64,000 nt of DNA from Marinobacter nanhaiticus D15-8W (GTDB lineage: Bacteria; Pseudomonadota; Gammaproteobacteria; Pseudomonadales; Oleiphilaceae). This document shows positions 55,125 to 64,000 of the stretch, piece by piece; position 1 is the first letter of the stretch; the number at the start of each line of letters is the position of its first letter. Under the pieces are notes generated by a model. That model was not told the DNA's origin. It saw nothing but the letters and a program-made list of their open reading frames with translations, and did not search any database. Location of the stretch: the NCBI RefSeq assembly GCF_036511935.1, contig NZ_AP028878.1:3224001-3288000 (forward strand). The letters are read 5' to 3'. Both the position numbers and the translations under genes were made by a program.

Positions 55125-56135
55125 ATGAGCTTTCGCATCCTTATTTGTGATGACTCCTCCATGGCCCGCAAGCAAATGGCTCGGGCCCTGCCGAAGAACT
55201 GGTCCGCCGATATCACATACGCGGAAGATGGAGAGAAAGCCCTGGCTATCATCCGTCAGGGCGAATGCGACCTGATGTTCCTCGACCTCAACATGCCCGT
55301 GCTGGATGGCTATGGTGTGTTGGAGGCTGTGGCCCGTGACGACCTGCCTGTGATGACCATCGTGGTGTCCGGCGACATCCAGCCCCAGGCACGGGAACGG
55401 GTGCGTAAACTCGGCGCAATGGATTTCATCCGCAAACCGACCGACCCCGACAAGATCCAGCAGATCCTGGAGGATTTCGGCCTCTACCGCAGCGACGAGC
55501 TCGATGGCGAGGACCTCGCCCCAAGCGTGGCAGAGCAGGACGTCAAACTCGACCTGACCGCTTATCTGCAGGAAATGTCCAACGTTGCCATGGGCCAGGC
55601 CGCTGACCTGCTCGCGCGGCTGCTCGATGTTTTCGTCAAACTACCGGTACCTCGTGTCGCCACCCTGGCCCAGAGCGAATTGTCCATGGCTTTAACCGCC
55701 GTATCGTCGGGCGAGAGTTACTCCGCGGTGTGCCAGGGTTTCAACGGCGCGGGCGTCGCTGGTGAGGCGTTGTTGCTGTTTTCCGATGCCAGCTTCGACG
55801 ATATGGCCCACCTGCTGCGCTACGAAGAAGAGAACCGCAACGCCCTGGAAGTGGAAGTCTTGATGGATATGTCGAGCATCCTGTTCGGCGCATTCCTGAA
55901 GGGGCTCGGCGATCAGCTCGATCTGCGGTTCGGTCTCAGTCATCCGACTGTCCTCGGGCAGCACCGACAGGTCAGCGAACTGCTGGAATACCATCAGGAC
56001 GGCGACCAGCAGTTGCTGTGTATCGAGATCAACTACGCCATCGAAGACCATAATGTGGTCTGTGACCTATTGATCCTGCTAACGGCGGATTCCCGCCCCC
56101 ACCTCGAAAAAGCCATCGCCTACTTGACGGAGTAA
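55125..56135 (+). CDS. Receiver domain fused to a CheC-like phosphatase domain
   Basis: 336 residues. The receiver domain (1-120) has Asp9/Asp10, acceptor Asp54 (LMFLDLNMPVLDG) and Lys104 (IRKP). The second half (about 150-336) is CheC/CheX-like, with EVLMDMSSILFGAFLKGLGDQLD matching the E-x3-N/S phosphatase helix region. CheC-type domains dephosphorylate CheY-P in chemotaxis, so the protein may act on its own receiver or on another. Only 3 bases separate it from the diguanylate cyclase gene, pointing to one signal unit. Confidence 0.88.
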   Translation: MSFRILICDDSSMARKQMARALPKNWSADITYAEDGEKALAIIRQGECDLMFLDLNMPVLDGYGVLEAVARDDLPVMTIVVSGDIQPQARERVRKLGAMDFIRKPTDPDKIQQILEDFGLYRSDELDGEDLAPSVAEQDVKLDLTAYLQEMSNVAMGQAADLLARLLDVFVKLPVPRVATLAQSELSMALTAVSSGESYSAVCQGFNGAGVAGEALLLFSDASFDDMAHLLRYEEENRNALEVEVLMDMSSILFGAFLKGLGDQLDLRFGLSHPTVLGQHRQVSELLEYHQDGDQQLLCIEINYAIEDHNVVCDLLILLTADSRPHLEKAIAYLTE

Positions 56136-56138
56136 CCC

Positions 56139-57110
56139 ATGGCAGTCAACGAATCGGACATGCTGGAATTCCACTGGCTGATGGATATGCTTGAAACCGT
56201 GGAAGTGGGCCTGATCGTGATGGACGCGGATTACCGCGTGCTGGTCTGGAACGGTTTCATGGAGAACCACAGCGGGATCACGGCATCGCGCATCAAGGAG
56301 AAGAATCTGTTCGAGTACTTCCCGGACCTGCCCGAACGCTGGCTCAAGCGCAAGGTGGAATCTGTACGACTGCTCAATACCCGTGCCTTCACCACCTGGG
56401 AACAGCGCCCTTACCTGTTCCATTTTCGCAATACCCGCCCGATCACCGGCACTGCGCCCTACATGTACCAAAACCTGACTATCAGTCCCCTGTCCGGCGC
56501 GGACGGCAAGGTTCGGCTGGTCTGCCTCATGATCTACGACGTCACCGACTTCGCGGCCAGCCGCCAGGCCCTTGAAAGGGCCAACGACCAATTAACCCAG
56601 CTCAGCGAAACCGACCGCCTTACCGGCCTGCTCAACCGCGGTACCTGGGAAAACCTTTTGGAAGCAGAGTACGAACGTTGCCGTCGCTACGGCAACGAAT
56701 CGGTGCTGGTGATGTTCGACATCGACCATTTCAAGGCTGTGAACGACACATATGGCCATGTGGCCGGCGACGAGGTCATCCGCAAAACATCGGCCATACT
56801 CCAGGCCAGCCTGCGTCATGCCGATCTGGCTGGGCGCTACGGGGGGGAGGAGTTCGGCATCATCCTGCCGGAAACCAGCGTCGAGGGCGCGACTGCGATG
56901 TGCGAGAGAATCCGCAGCACCATTGAGCAAACACCGGTGGATACGCAGGATGCGTCGATTCGCTACACAATCAGCATGGGCGTTGCGCCGATACACAATG
57001 CGCTTGAAGCGCCTGTCAAATGGATCGAGGCGGCCGATTCAGCACTCTATGCCGCCAAGGAAGGCGGCCGAAACCAGGTGCGGATAGCCGATGCCCCGCA
57101 CCCGGGATAA
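56139..57110 (+). CDS. PAS-GGDEF diguanylate cyclase
   Basis: 323 residues. An N-terminal PAS domain (about 10-125, VGLIVMDADYRVLVWNGFMEN) and a short coiled coil precede the GGDEF domain. Active-site GGEEF is at 235-239 and the metal/guanine motif is FDIDHFKAVNDTYGH. The inhibitory I-site RxxD (Arg226-Asp229) is present five residues before GGEEF. It should be an active c-di-GMP synthase under product feedback. There is no EAL domain and no membrane span, so the PAS domain senses a cytoplasmic signal or pairs with the receiver-CheC protein encoded just upstream. Confidence 0.94.
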   Translation: MAVNESDMLEFHWLMDMLETVEVGLIVMDADYRVLVWNGFMENHSGITASRIKEKNLFEYFPDLPERWLKRKVESVRLLNTRAFTTWEQRPYLFHFRNTRPITGTAPYMYQNLTISPLSGADGKVRLVCLMIYDVTDFAASRQALERANDQLTQLSETDRLTGLLNRGTWENLLEAEYERCRRYGNESVLVMFDIDHFKAVNDTYGHVAGDEVIRKTSAILQASLRHADLAGRYGGEEFGIILPETSVEGATAMCERIRSTIEQTPVDTQDASIRYTISMGVAPIHNALEAPVKWIEAADSALYAAKEGGRNQVRIADAPHPG

Positions 57111-57123
57111 CCGCACTACATGA

Positions 57124-57795
57124 TCAACTTCCGAATGAACGAACCGGGCGTGCAACCAGTTCGTTCACACTCCGCTCGTACAACTCATCATGCTCCTCGG
57201 CGTTGGTGATGCAGAGCCCCATATCCCGCAACAGGCCATCGGCTACGTCATAGACCCAGCCATGAACAGACAACTGCTGCCCGCGCGCCCAGGCTTCCTG
57301 CACGGTTGCTGTTTGGCAAACGTTGCGCACCTGCTCGAGTACGTTGAGTTCGCACAGGCGGTCCACCTTCTCGCTCTCGGTCGGTAGCTCATTCAATACC
57401 GGGGTGAAGTGATCGCGCACATCCTGTACATGACGTAGCCAGTTATGGATCAGACCGAACCCCTCGTTCTTGAGCGCGGCCTTGACGCCGCCGCAGCCGT
57501 AATGGCCAACGACCATCACATGCTTTACCTTGAGCACGTCGACGGCGAACTGCAGCACGGACAGGCAGTTGAAGTCGGTATGCACCACCACGTTGGCAAC
57601 ATTGCGATGTACGAAAAGCTCGCCGGGCATAAGATCGACAATCTGGTTAGCCGGTACTCGGCTGTCGGCGCAGCCGATCCAGAGGTACTCGGGGGCCTGC
57701 TGATTGGAAAGACGTTCGAAGAAGCGTGGATCCTCTTCCTTGATTTTGTCTGCCCACGCTTGGTTACTTTGGAATAGATGGTTCAGGCGTCGCAT
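57124..57795 (-). CDS. can: Beta-carbonic anhydrase
   Basis: 223 residues from ATG 57795. The zinc ligands are Cys42, His98 and Cys101, with the Asp44-Arg46 dyad (WIGCADSRVP and VGHYGCGGV), the same numbering as E. coli Can. This is the usual cytosolic bicarbonate-supplying enzyme of the clade. A longer upstream frame lacks conservation. It is convergent with the diguanylate cyclase gene and upstream of the gdhB 3' end on the same strand. Confidence 0.96.
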   Translation of the reverse strand: MRRLNHLFQSNQAWADKIKEEDPRFFERLSNQQAPEYLWIGCADSRVPANQIVDLMPGELFVHRNVANVVVHTDFNCLSVLQFAVDVLKVKHVMVVGHYGCGGVKAALKNEGFGLIHNWLRHVQDVRDHFTPVLNELPTESEKVDRLCELNVLEQVRNVCQTATVQEAWARGQQLSVHGWVYDVADGLLRDMGLCITNAEEHDELYERSVNELVARPVRSFGS

Positions 57796-57929
57796 AATCC
57801 CATTCTCTCTAGAGCCACAAAGCAGCCCCGGCCGCAAGTTGGCCGAGCCCGCACGAAAGTTCGCCGACCCCGTCACATCGGAGCCGGCGTCCCGATTGAA
57901 CTTCAATAGACCGCCAAGGGCAAGTCGAG

Positions 57930-60900
57930 TCAGTGGTCTGCATCATCCAGGGGAGAATGCATGGATGACTGGGCCAGGTCCAACAGCTCCCTCAGTGCTA
58001 CTGAGAACATGGCATACTCCGGTTCCCTTGCGCTGCGCAGTTCGGACAGCATCGACTCCCAACGACTGACCAACACATCATGCCGTGACATCCAATCGTC
58101 AATGGCTTCGCTCACTTCCAGATCCTTGCCGCTACGCCGCAGTACGCCGGTGGTCAGGGCCCGCTGTTGCCAATCGAGGTCCTCACGGAAGCTTTCCCGC
58201 GCCAGCGCTTCCCAATGGGATGTCGGCGACAGGCGCGCGACGGCACCGGCAAACCAGTTGAGATTAAGCTCCTCTCCAAGGCGATAATACAGGTTCGCCA
58301 CTTTCTTGAGGGGTACCTTGGTGGTTTCGTGAGCCTCGATGATGCCCAGCGCCGAGTACAGGTATGAGGTGCCGGCAACGACTCCGGCCACATCCTTCGG
58401 AATGGATTTCTCCACCAGATCGTTAAACTGCTTCTCCCAATCCTTACGAGATTGCTCGCCCAGGTACTCCGGCAGTTGGGCGATGATATCCGATAGCGCT
58501 TTGGCGAAACGGTCCATGTGGGACTGTATATTGAGCTCGCTGCGCCGGTTGCGCAGCAGCCAACGCACCGCACGGCGTACCAGGCGGATCAGTTCGTTCA
58601 TCAGTTCCAGTTGGAGTGACGCCGGCACCTTGTAGTCCAGCTCCTCGATCTTGTCCCACCATTCGTCCAGCCGATAGACATCGCGCGCGATAATCCAGGC
58701 CATGGCAATGGCGGAGACCGACGCGCCGGTGGACTGCCGCAAACGATCAACAAACGTAATCCCCATGTGGTTGACCATATCATTGGCAATCTGGGTAGCG
58801 ATGATCTCTCGGCGCAGCTGGTGTTCTTCCAGTTCCTTGCCGAATTTCTTGATCAGTGCATCGGGAAACACCTTGTGCATCTCCGACGACAATCCCGGCT
58901 CGTCCGGCAGATCGCTTTCAACCAATAGCTGCTTGAGATCCGCCTTGACGTAGGAAATCAGTACGGACAACTCCGGCCGGGTCAGCCCCTGTTTCTTGAC
59001 CTTGCGGTCGGCCAGGGTCTCCTCGTCCGGCAGGAACTCCAGTTCGCGATTGAGCTTGCCGGCAGATTCAAGGTTGGCCATCAGGCGACGGTACTCTTCA
59101 AGCCGAGCCGTCGCACCCGTATTGGCGATACTGATCGCCTGGGTCTGGCGGTAATTGTTCAACAACACCAGATCCGATACGTCGTCGGTCATCTTCTCCA
59201 GCATGTTGTTACGCTGTTTTTCGGTCAGGTCGCCGGCCGCCACTACGCGGTTGAGGAGGATCTTCATGTTGACCTCGTGGTCAGAGCAATCCACCCCTCC
59301 GGCGTTGTCGATAAAGTCCGTATTCAGGCGCCCACCATTGAGGCCGAATTCGATGCGACCCAACTGGGTCATCCCCAGGTTGCCACCCTCGCCGACCACC
59401 TTGCAGCGCAGCTCCTTGCCATTGACCCGGAGACCGTCGTTGGCCTTGTCGCCCACATCGGTATGGGTTTCCTGGGAGCCCTTGACGTAGGTACCGATAC
59501 CACCGAACCACAGCAGGTCCGCCTGGGCCTTGAGGATATGGCTGATCAACATGTTCGGCGGAACGCGATCCGACTTGATACCGAACAGTTTCTTCATCTC
59601 GGCACTGACCGGGATTGACTTGGCGTTGCGGTTGAACACCCCGCCGCCCTTCGAGATCAGGTCCGCGTTATAGTCGGTCCAGGCTGAGCGCGGCTGCTCG
59701 AACAGGCGCTTGCGCTCTTCGAAACTCTTCTTGGGATCCGGTGACGGGTCGACGAAGATGTGTATGTGGTTGAACGCCGCGATCAGCTTGGCATGCTCGG
59801 AGCGCAGCAGGCCGTTGCCGAACACGTCCCCCGCCATGTCGCCGATACCAATGACCGTGAAATCGTCCTTGTTCGGGTTGATGCCCAGCTCGCGAAAATG
59901 GCGCTCCACGGAGACCCAGGCGCCCTTGGCAGTGATGCCCATCTTCTTGTGGTCGTAACCCTGGCTGCCACCGGAGGCGAAGGCGTCCCCCAGCCAGAAG
60001 TCATATTCGGCCGACAAGCCATTGGCGATGTCCGAGAACGTCGCTGTGCCCTTGTCCGCCGCGACGACCAGGTAGTGATCGTCCTCGTCGTGGCGAATCA
60101 CATTCAACGGAGGCTTGATCGTGCCATCCGAGAGGTTGTCGGTTACATCGAGAAGCCCGCGAATAAATGTCTTATAGGCCTCGATGCCCTCGCGCTGGAT
60201 CGCGTCCCGGTCACCGCCTTCAGGCAGCTGTTTGGCGACGAAGCCGCCCTTCGCCCCGACCGGTACGATCACCGCATTCTTGACCTGCTGGGCCTTGACC
60301 AGTCCCAGGATCTCCGTACGGTAATCCTCGAAACGGTCCGACCAGCGCAACCCGCCCCGTGCCACCTTACCGCCACGCAGGTGCACGCCTTCCACCCGCG
60401 GCGAGTATACGTAGATTTCGAACATGGGCATCGGCAGCGGCATGTCCGGAATCTCGGAAGGACGGAATTTGAAGCTGATGTAGGTCTTGGCCTGACCGTC
60501 GCCATCCGGCTGGAAGTAGTTGGTGCGAAGTGTGGCCTTCATCAGGTCGAGGAACAGGCGCAATACCCGGTCCTCACTGAGGTTTTCCACCTCGTCCAGA
60601 CCGGAGTTGAACTCCAGTTCCAGCTTCTGCTGGGCCGCCGCGCTCTTGCCCGCACTCTGGTTGCGTTTGGGATCGAAACGTACCGCGAAGAATTCAAGCA
60701 GTGTCTGCGCCAGATCAACATGGTTGACCAGCGTAGTCGCGATAAACGTCTGGCTATTGGAAATCCGGATCTGCTGCATGTACCGCGAATACGAACGGAA
60801 CATAGCGATCTGGCGCCAGTCCAGATAGCAAGCCAGCACCAGGCGGTTGAAGCTGTCGTTTTCCGCCTCGCCATACCAGACCCGGGTAAACAGGTCCTCG

Positions 60901-62810
60901 AAGATCGGCCGTATGCGGTGGATGTCCACGACCTTGCCGGAATAGGCCTGGAGCGAGAAGTCATGAATCCACACGGTTCGCTCGTTGCGATCCACCACCT
61001 CGAACGGATGCTCGCCGATAACCCGGAAACCGAGGTTATCGAAGATCGGCATCACGTCGGATAACGGCAATTGTGCATTGGGTGAAAACAGCTTGAAGTG
61101 GACCGTGCTCTCTTCTTCCTCGAGCGCCCGATAGAAGCTCATACCGATGCGATCGGTATCCGTCGACTCGATGATATGCTCAAGGTCGATGGCCGCCCGG
61201 CGCGGTGAGAACATGTCGCGGTAGCTGCCGGGGAAAGCATTGTGGTAGAGACGGATGAGCTCGTTACCGCGCTCTTCGCCGTGGGTCTCGTGCAGGGCGT
61301 CGGACAAACCGTCACGCCAGGACTGGGCCAGCGCAATGACTTGTTCCTGGATATCGTGCACGGGCAGCTGACGGTTTTCCACCTGGGGCACGCGAATGGT
61401 GAACTGCACCCTGGCCAACACGGACTCGGAGAAATGGGTGACGAATTCGATGTCCTCGGCACCGAGTCGCTCCCTCAGGACCTTCTCGACCCTCAGCCGC
61501 AGCTCGGTGTTGTAGATGTCCCGCGGGAAGAATGCCAGGCAGGTTACAAACTGGCCGTATACGTCCTCGCGCATGAAGATCTTGATCATGCGCCGTTCCT
61601 GGATGTAAAGGATATCCAGGGCGACCCGATAGAGTTCGTCCGACTCGATCTGGAACAGCTCGTCGCGAGGATAGACTGTCAGGATTTGGTCCAGCTCCTT
61701 ACCCGCGTAATCATCACGCAGGAAGCCGGAGCGCTGGATGACTTCACTCACCTTTCGACGCAGTAGCGGAATCTGATCCGGCCGCTCCTGGTATACATGG
61801 GAGGTGTATAGACCAAGGAACCGTCGCTCGCCGATCACCTCGCCCTTGGCATTGAATTTCTTGACCGCGATGTAGTCCGGATACGCCGGACGGTGCACAC
61901 GAGAACGCTGGGCCGACTTGGCGAAGATAAAAATATCGTCGGTACGGGTCATCTCGGTACGGGTGCGCTGGGGCAACTCTTCCAACCGGACCTTCACCGG
62001 GCGCTCGTTATGCACCCGCAGAATGCCCATCTCCGAATCCGGCACCTGTTTGACCAGCATGCCGCCCTTTTCCTTGATGAAGTCGTACTCGTCGTAGCCG
62101 AGGAACGTGAAGTGGTCGTTCACCAGCCACTCGAGGAACTTATGGGCTTCCGCCAGGTCGTCCGCATCGATCTTGGCCTTGCAGTTGTCGAGTTCCTTCA
62201 GGATCTCGGAGGCCTTTTCCTTCATTCCTGGGAAGTCATCAACCGCGATGCGCACTTCCTCGAGTACCGCCTGCAGTTCCTCCTCAAGACCGCGCAATTC
62301 TTCCGGATCGCTGTGGCGATCGATCTCAAGCACGATCATCGCCTCAAACTCGGTTTTAGAGGATTTCTTGCGGTCCCGGTCGTGCACTTTCTTCAGTTTG
62401 CCGCTGCGATCCCGCTCCACCTGAAGAATCGAGTGGTACAGGGTATGCGTGCCGATCTCACGCTGGTTGATGGCAATGCGGATGGAATCGATCAGGAAAG
62501 GGATATTCGGATGCAGGATGAATATGACCGAATGGGTCGACTGCCAGCCATCGCTCTCAAGATCCGGGTTGAAGACAGCTACCGGCGTCTGCGCGGCCTC
62601 TCGCTTCTGGACGAACTGCCAGGCCGCGAGGACGGAACCATAGATGTCTGCGAAACGGCGGGAAATCAATTCATCGAGGGGAAGGTGGGCCAGGTGCTGG
62701 ACTGCAAAATCACTGATCTTCTTCGCTTCTGTCTTGTTTATCTTCTCGGCAAAGGCTTCGGCCAGCAGGTCATGAAACTGGTCCTTGCTGGTAACCGTCA
62801 GCGCGTTCAT
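57930..62810 (-). CDS. gdhB: NAD-specific glutamate dehydrogenase (large 180-kDa class)
   Basis: 1626 residues from ATG 62810, where a TTG four codons earlier is possible. This is the giant GdhB class of Pseudomonas and Streptomyces, which deaminates glutamate to 2-oxoglutarate with NAD. The long N-terminal ACT-like region precedes the catalytic core, with GGKVARGGLRWSDR and PVGAKGGFV (lysine near 854), then VIGIGDMAGDVFGNGLL and GGIGTYVKG. The C-terminal helical domain follows. Length agrees with the family (about 1600). It probably forms a large oligomer for amino-acid catabolism. No arginine-catabolic genes are adjacent. Confidence 0.96.
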   Translation of the reverse strand: MNALTVTSKDQFHDLLAEAFAEKINKTEAKKISDFAVQHLAHLPLDELISRRFADIYGSVLAAWQFVQKREAAQTPVAVFNPDLESDGWQSTHSVIFILHPNIPFLIDSIRIAINQREIGTHTLYHSILQVERDRSGKLKKVHDRDRKKSSKTEFEAMIVLEIDRHSDPEELRGLEEELQAVLEEVRIAVDDFPGMKEKASEILKELDNCKAKIDADDLAEAHKFLEWLVNDHFTFLGYDEYDFIKEKGGMLVKQVPDSEMGILRVHNERPVKVRLEELPQRTRTEMTRTDDIFIFAKSAQRSRVHRPAYPDYIAVKKFNAKGEVIGERRFLGLYTSHVYQERPDQIPLLRRKVSEVIQRSGFLRDDYAGKELDQILTVYPRDELFQIESDELYRVALDILYIQERRMIKIFMREDVYGQFVTCLAFFPRDIYNTELRLRVEKVLRERLGAEDIEFVTHFSESVLARVQFTIRVPQVENRQLPVHDIQEQVIALAQSWRDGLSDALHETHGEERGNELIRLYHNAFPGSYRDMFSPRRAAIDLEHIIESTDTDRIGMSFYRALEEEESTVHFKLFSPNAQLPLSDVMPIFDNLGFRVIGEHPFEVVDRNERTVWIHDFSLQAYSGKVVDIHRIRPIFEDLFTRVWYGEAENDSFNRLVLACYLDWRQIAMFRSYSRYMQQIRISNSQTFIATTLVNHVDLAQTLLEFFAVRFDPKRNQSAGKSAAAQQKLELEFNSGLDEVENLSEDRVLRLFLDLMKATLRTNYFQPDGDGQAKTYISFKFRPSEIPDMPLPMPMFEIYVYSPRVEGVHLRGGKVARGGLRWSDRFEDYRTEILGLVKAQQVKNAVIVPVGAKGGFVAKQLPEGGDRDAIQREGIEAYKTFIRGLLDVTDNLSDGTIKPPLNVIRHDEDDHYLVVAADKGTATFSDIANGLSAEYDFWLGDAFASGGSQGYDHKKMGITAKGAWVSVERHFRELGINPNKDDFTVIGIGDMAGDVFGNGLLRSEHAKLIAAFNHIHIFVDPSPDPKKSFEERKRLFEQPRSAWTDYNADLISKGGGVFNRNAKSIPVSAEMKKLFGIKSDRVPPNMLISHILKAQADLLWFGGIGTYVKGSQETHTDVGDKANDGLRVNGKELRCKVVGEGGNLGMTQLGRIEFGLNGGRLNTDFIDNAGGVDCSDHEVNMKILLNRVVAAGDLTEKQRNNMLEKMTDDVSDLVLLNNYRQTQAISIANTGATARLEEYRRLMANLESAGKLNRELEFLPDEETLADRKVKKQGLTRPELSVLISYVKADLKQLLVESDLPDEPGLSSEMHKVFPDALIKKFGKELEEHQLRREIIATQIANDMVNHMGITFVDRLRQSTGASVSAIAMAWIIARDVYRLDEWWDKIEELDYKVPASLQLELMNELIRLVRRAVRWLLRNRRSELNIQSHMDRFAKALSDIIAQLPEYLGEQSRKDWEKQFNDLVEKSIPKDVAGVVAGTSYLYSALGIIEAHETTKVPLKKVANLYYRLGEELNLNWFAGAVARLSPTSHWEALARESFREDLDWQQRALTTGVLRRSGKDLEVSEAIDDWMSRHDVLVSRWESMLSELRSAREPEYAMFSVALRELLDLAQSSMHSPLDDADH

Positions 62811-63169
62811 GTGCAACCCCAACTTTCTGAATGAATGTTAATAAACAAATTTGGCGGAGACCTGTCACAGACTGGGTTTCAGCCAGCGTGCTATTTAAGT
62901 CCGTCCGATTCAAATACCGACCGGTTCAATACAGGACGCTGTTCTACCAACGCAGGCAATCACATTAGACTTTGTCCTGAAAACGCTGAGTCCTGAAAAC
63001 ATTGAGCTTCTGTCTTAACACGACGTCGAGGCTCTGACCAATAGCATAGTCAAACCCTTGATTTTTGCTGGTAGGTTACAAACACTGGATGCCCGCGACG
63101 ATTGTGGTGAATACGGATCAAGGTTGCTCGCCTACTGCACTCGGCCAACGAAAAATAACGGAAGGTGAA
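62811..63169. other. Divergent gdhB-moxR intergenic region
   Basis: 359 bases with no gene. A pair of 16-bp direct repeats (GTCCTGAAAACGCTGA and GTCCTGAAAACATTGA) lies at 62974-63005. The promoters of both flanking genes must be here. Confidence 0.6.

Positions 63170-64000
<831 letters not shown>

Noticed and set aside
59760..61064. 434-residue frame, with another of 313 residues at 61893-62834
   Set aside because: Antisense of gdhB; reverse-frame artefacts rich in His, Leu, Val and Arg.

Overview
The window looks like chromosomal DNA of a GC-rich marine gammaproteobacterium. The 16S/23S sequences, the Pseudomonas-type large NAD-glutamate dehydrogenase, the DUF4212/VC_2705-type symporter pair and the TlpA-ArsC-WrbA-DUF2069 block all fit a Marinobacteraceae/Marinobacter-like organism. 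This is inference from gene content and family memory, not a database match. No prophage, insertion sequence, integrase or CRISPR array was seen. Most of the window is core genome.

Layout: (1) 1-6612 holds the N-terminal part of dnaE (minus), a TlpA-like lipoprotein divergent from arsC/yfgD, wrbA, a DUF2069 membrane protein and an orphan PilB/GspE-type ATPase. (2) 6640-12005 is all on the minus strand: a DUF3080 lipoprotein, a 108-bp inverted-repeat element, the methionine-salvage genes mtnC-mtnD-mtnB, an XdhC-like protein, a small repeat lipoprotein and an Smr-domain protein. (3) 12468-24918 is a plus-strand block tied to sodium/solute (probably short-chain carboxylate) transport and signalling: cNMP/CBS/DUF294 protein, DEDDh exonuclease, DUF4212 + SSS symporter, a small membrane protein, an SSS-PAS-histidine kinase-receiver hybrid, a receiver-TPR protein, a soluble kinase-like protein and a membrane-tethered receiver. 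(4) 25488-31203 is a complete rrn operon on the minus strand (16S, tRNA-Ile, tRNA-Ala, 23S, 5S) with two tandem promoters, boxA elements, RNase III stems and a terminator. The terminator module is followed by a diverged second copy.

(5) 31204-41398 holds purT, a DUF1289 protein, a gamma-carbonic anhydrase-like protein, two divergent Nudix hydrolases, a NIF3-like protein, an AT-rich gene-free stretch, purL and mltF. (6) 41470-53761 holds recX, a large DUF349 protein, a ComFB-like protein, a beta-oxidation thiolase/multifunctional enzyme pair preceded by three 17-bp iterons, prc, an XRE-type protein and sbcB. (7) 53870-64000 holds a secreted DUF6160-like protein, a receiver-CheC protein paired with a PAS-GGDEF diguanylate cyclase, beta-carbonic anhydrase, gdhB and the start of a MoxR-type AAA ATPase cut by the window edge.

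The items most worth a second look are not whole new systems. They are the unusual signalling chain at 18091-24918, the 17-bp iterons before the beta-oxidation operon, a candidate small RNA at about 12167-12264, the long inverted-repeat element at 7815-7922, and the decayed duplication behind the 5S gene. I did not find a clear-cut undescribed defence or mobile system.
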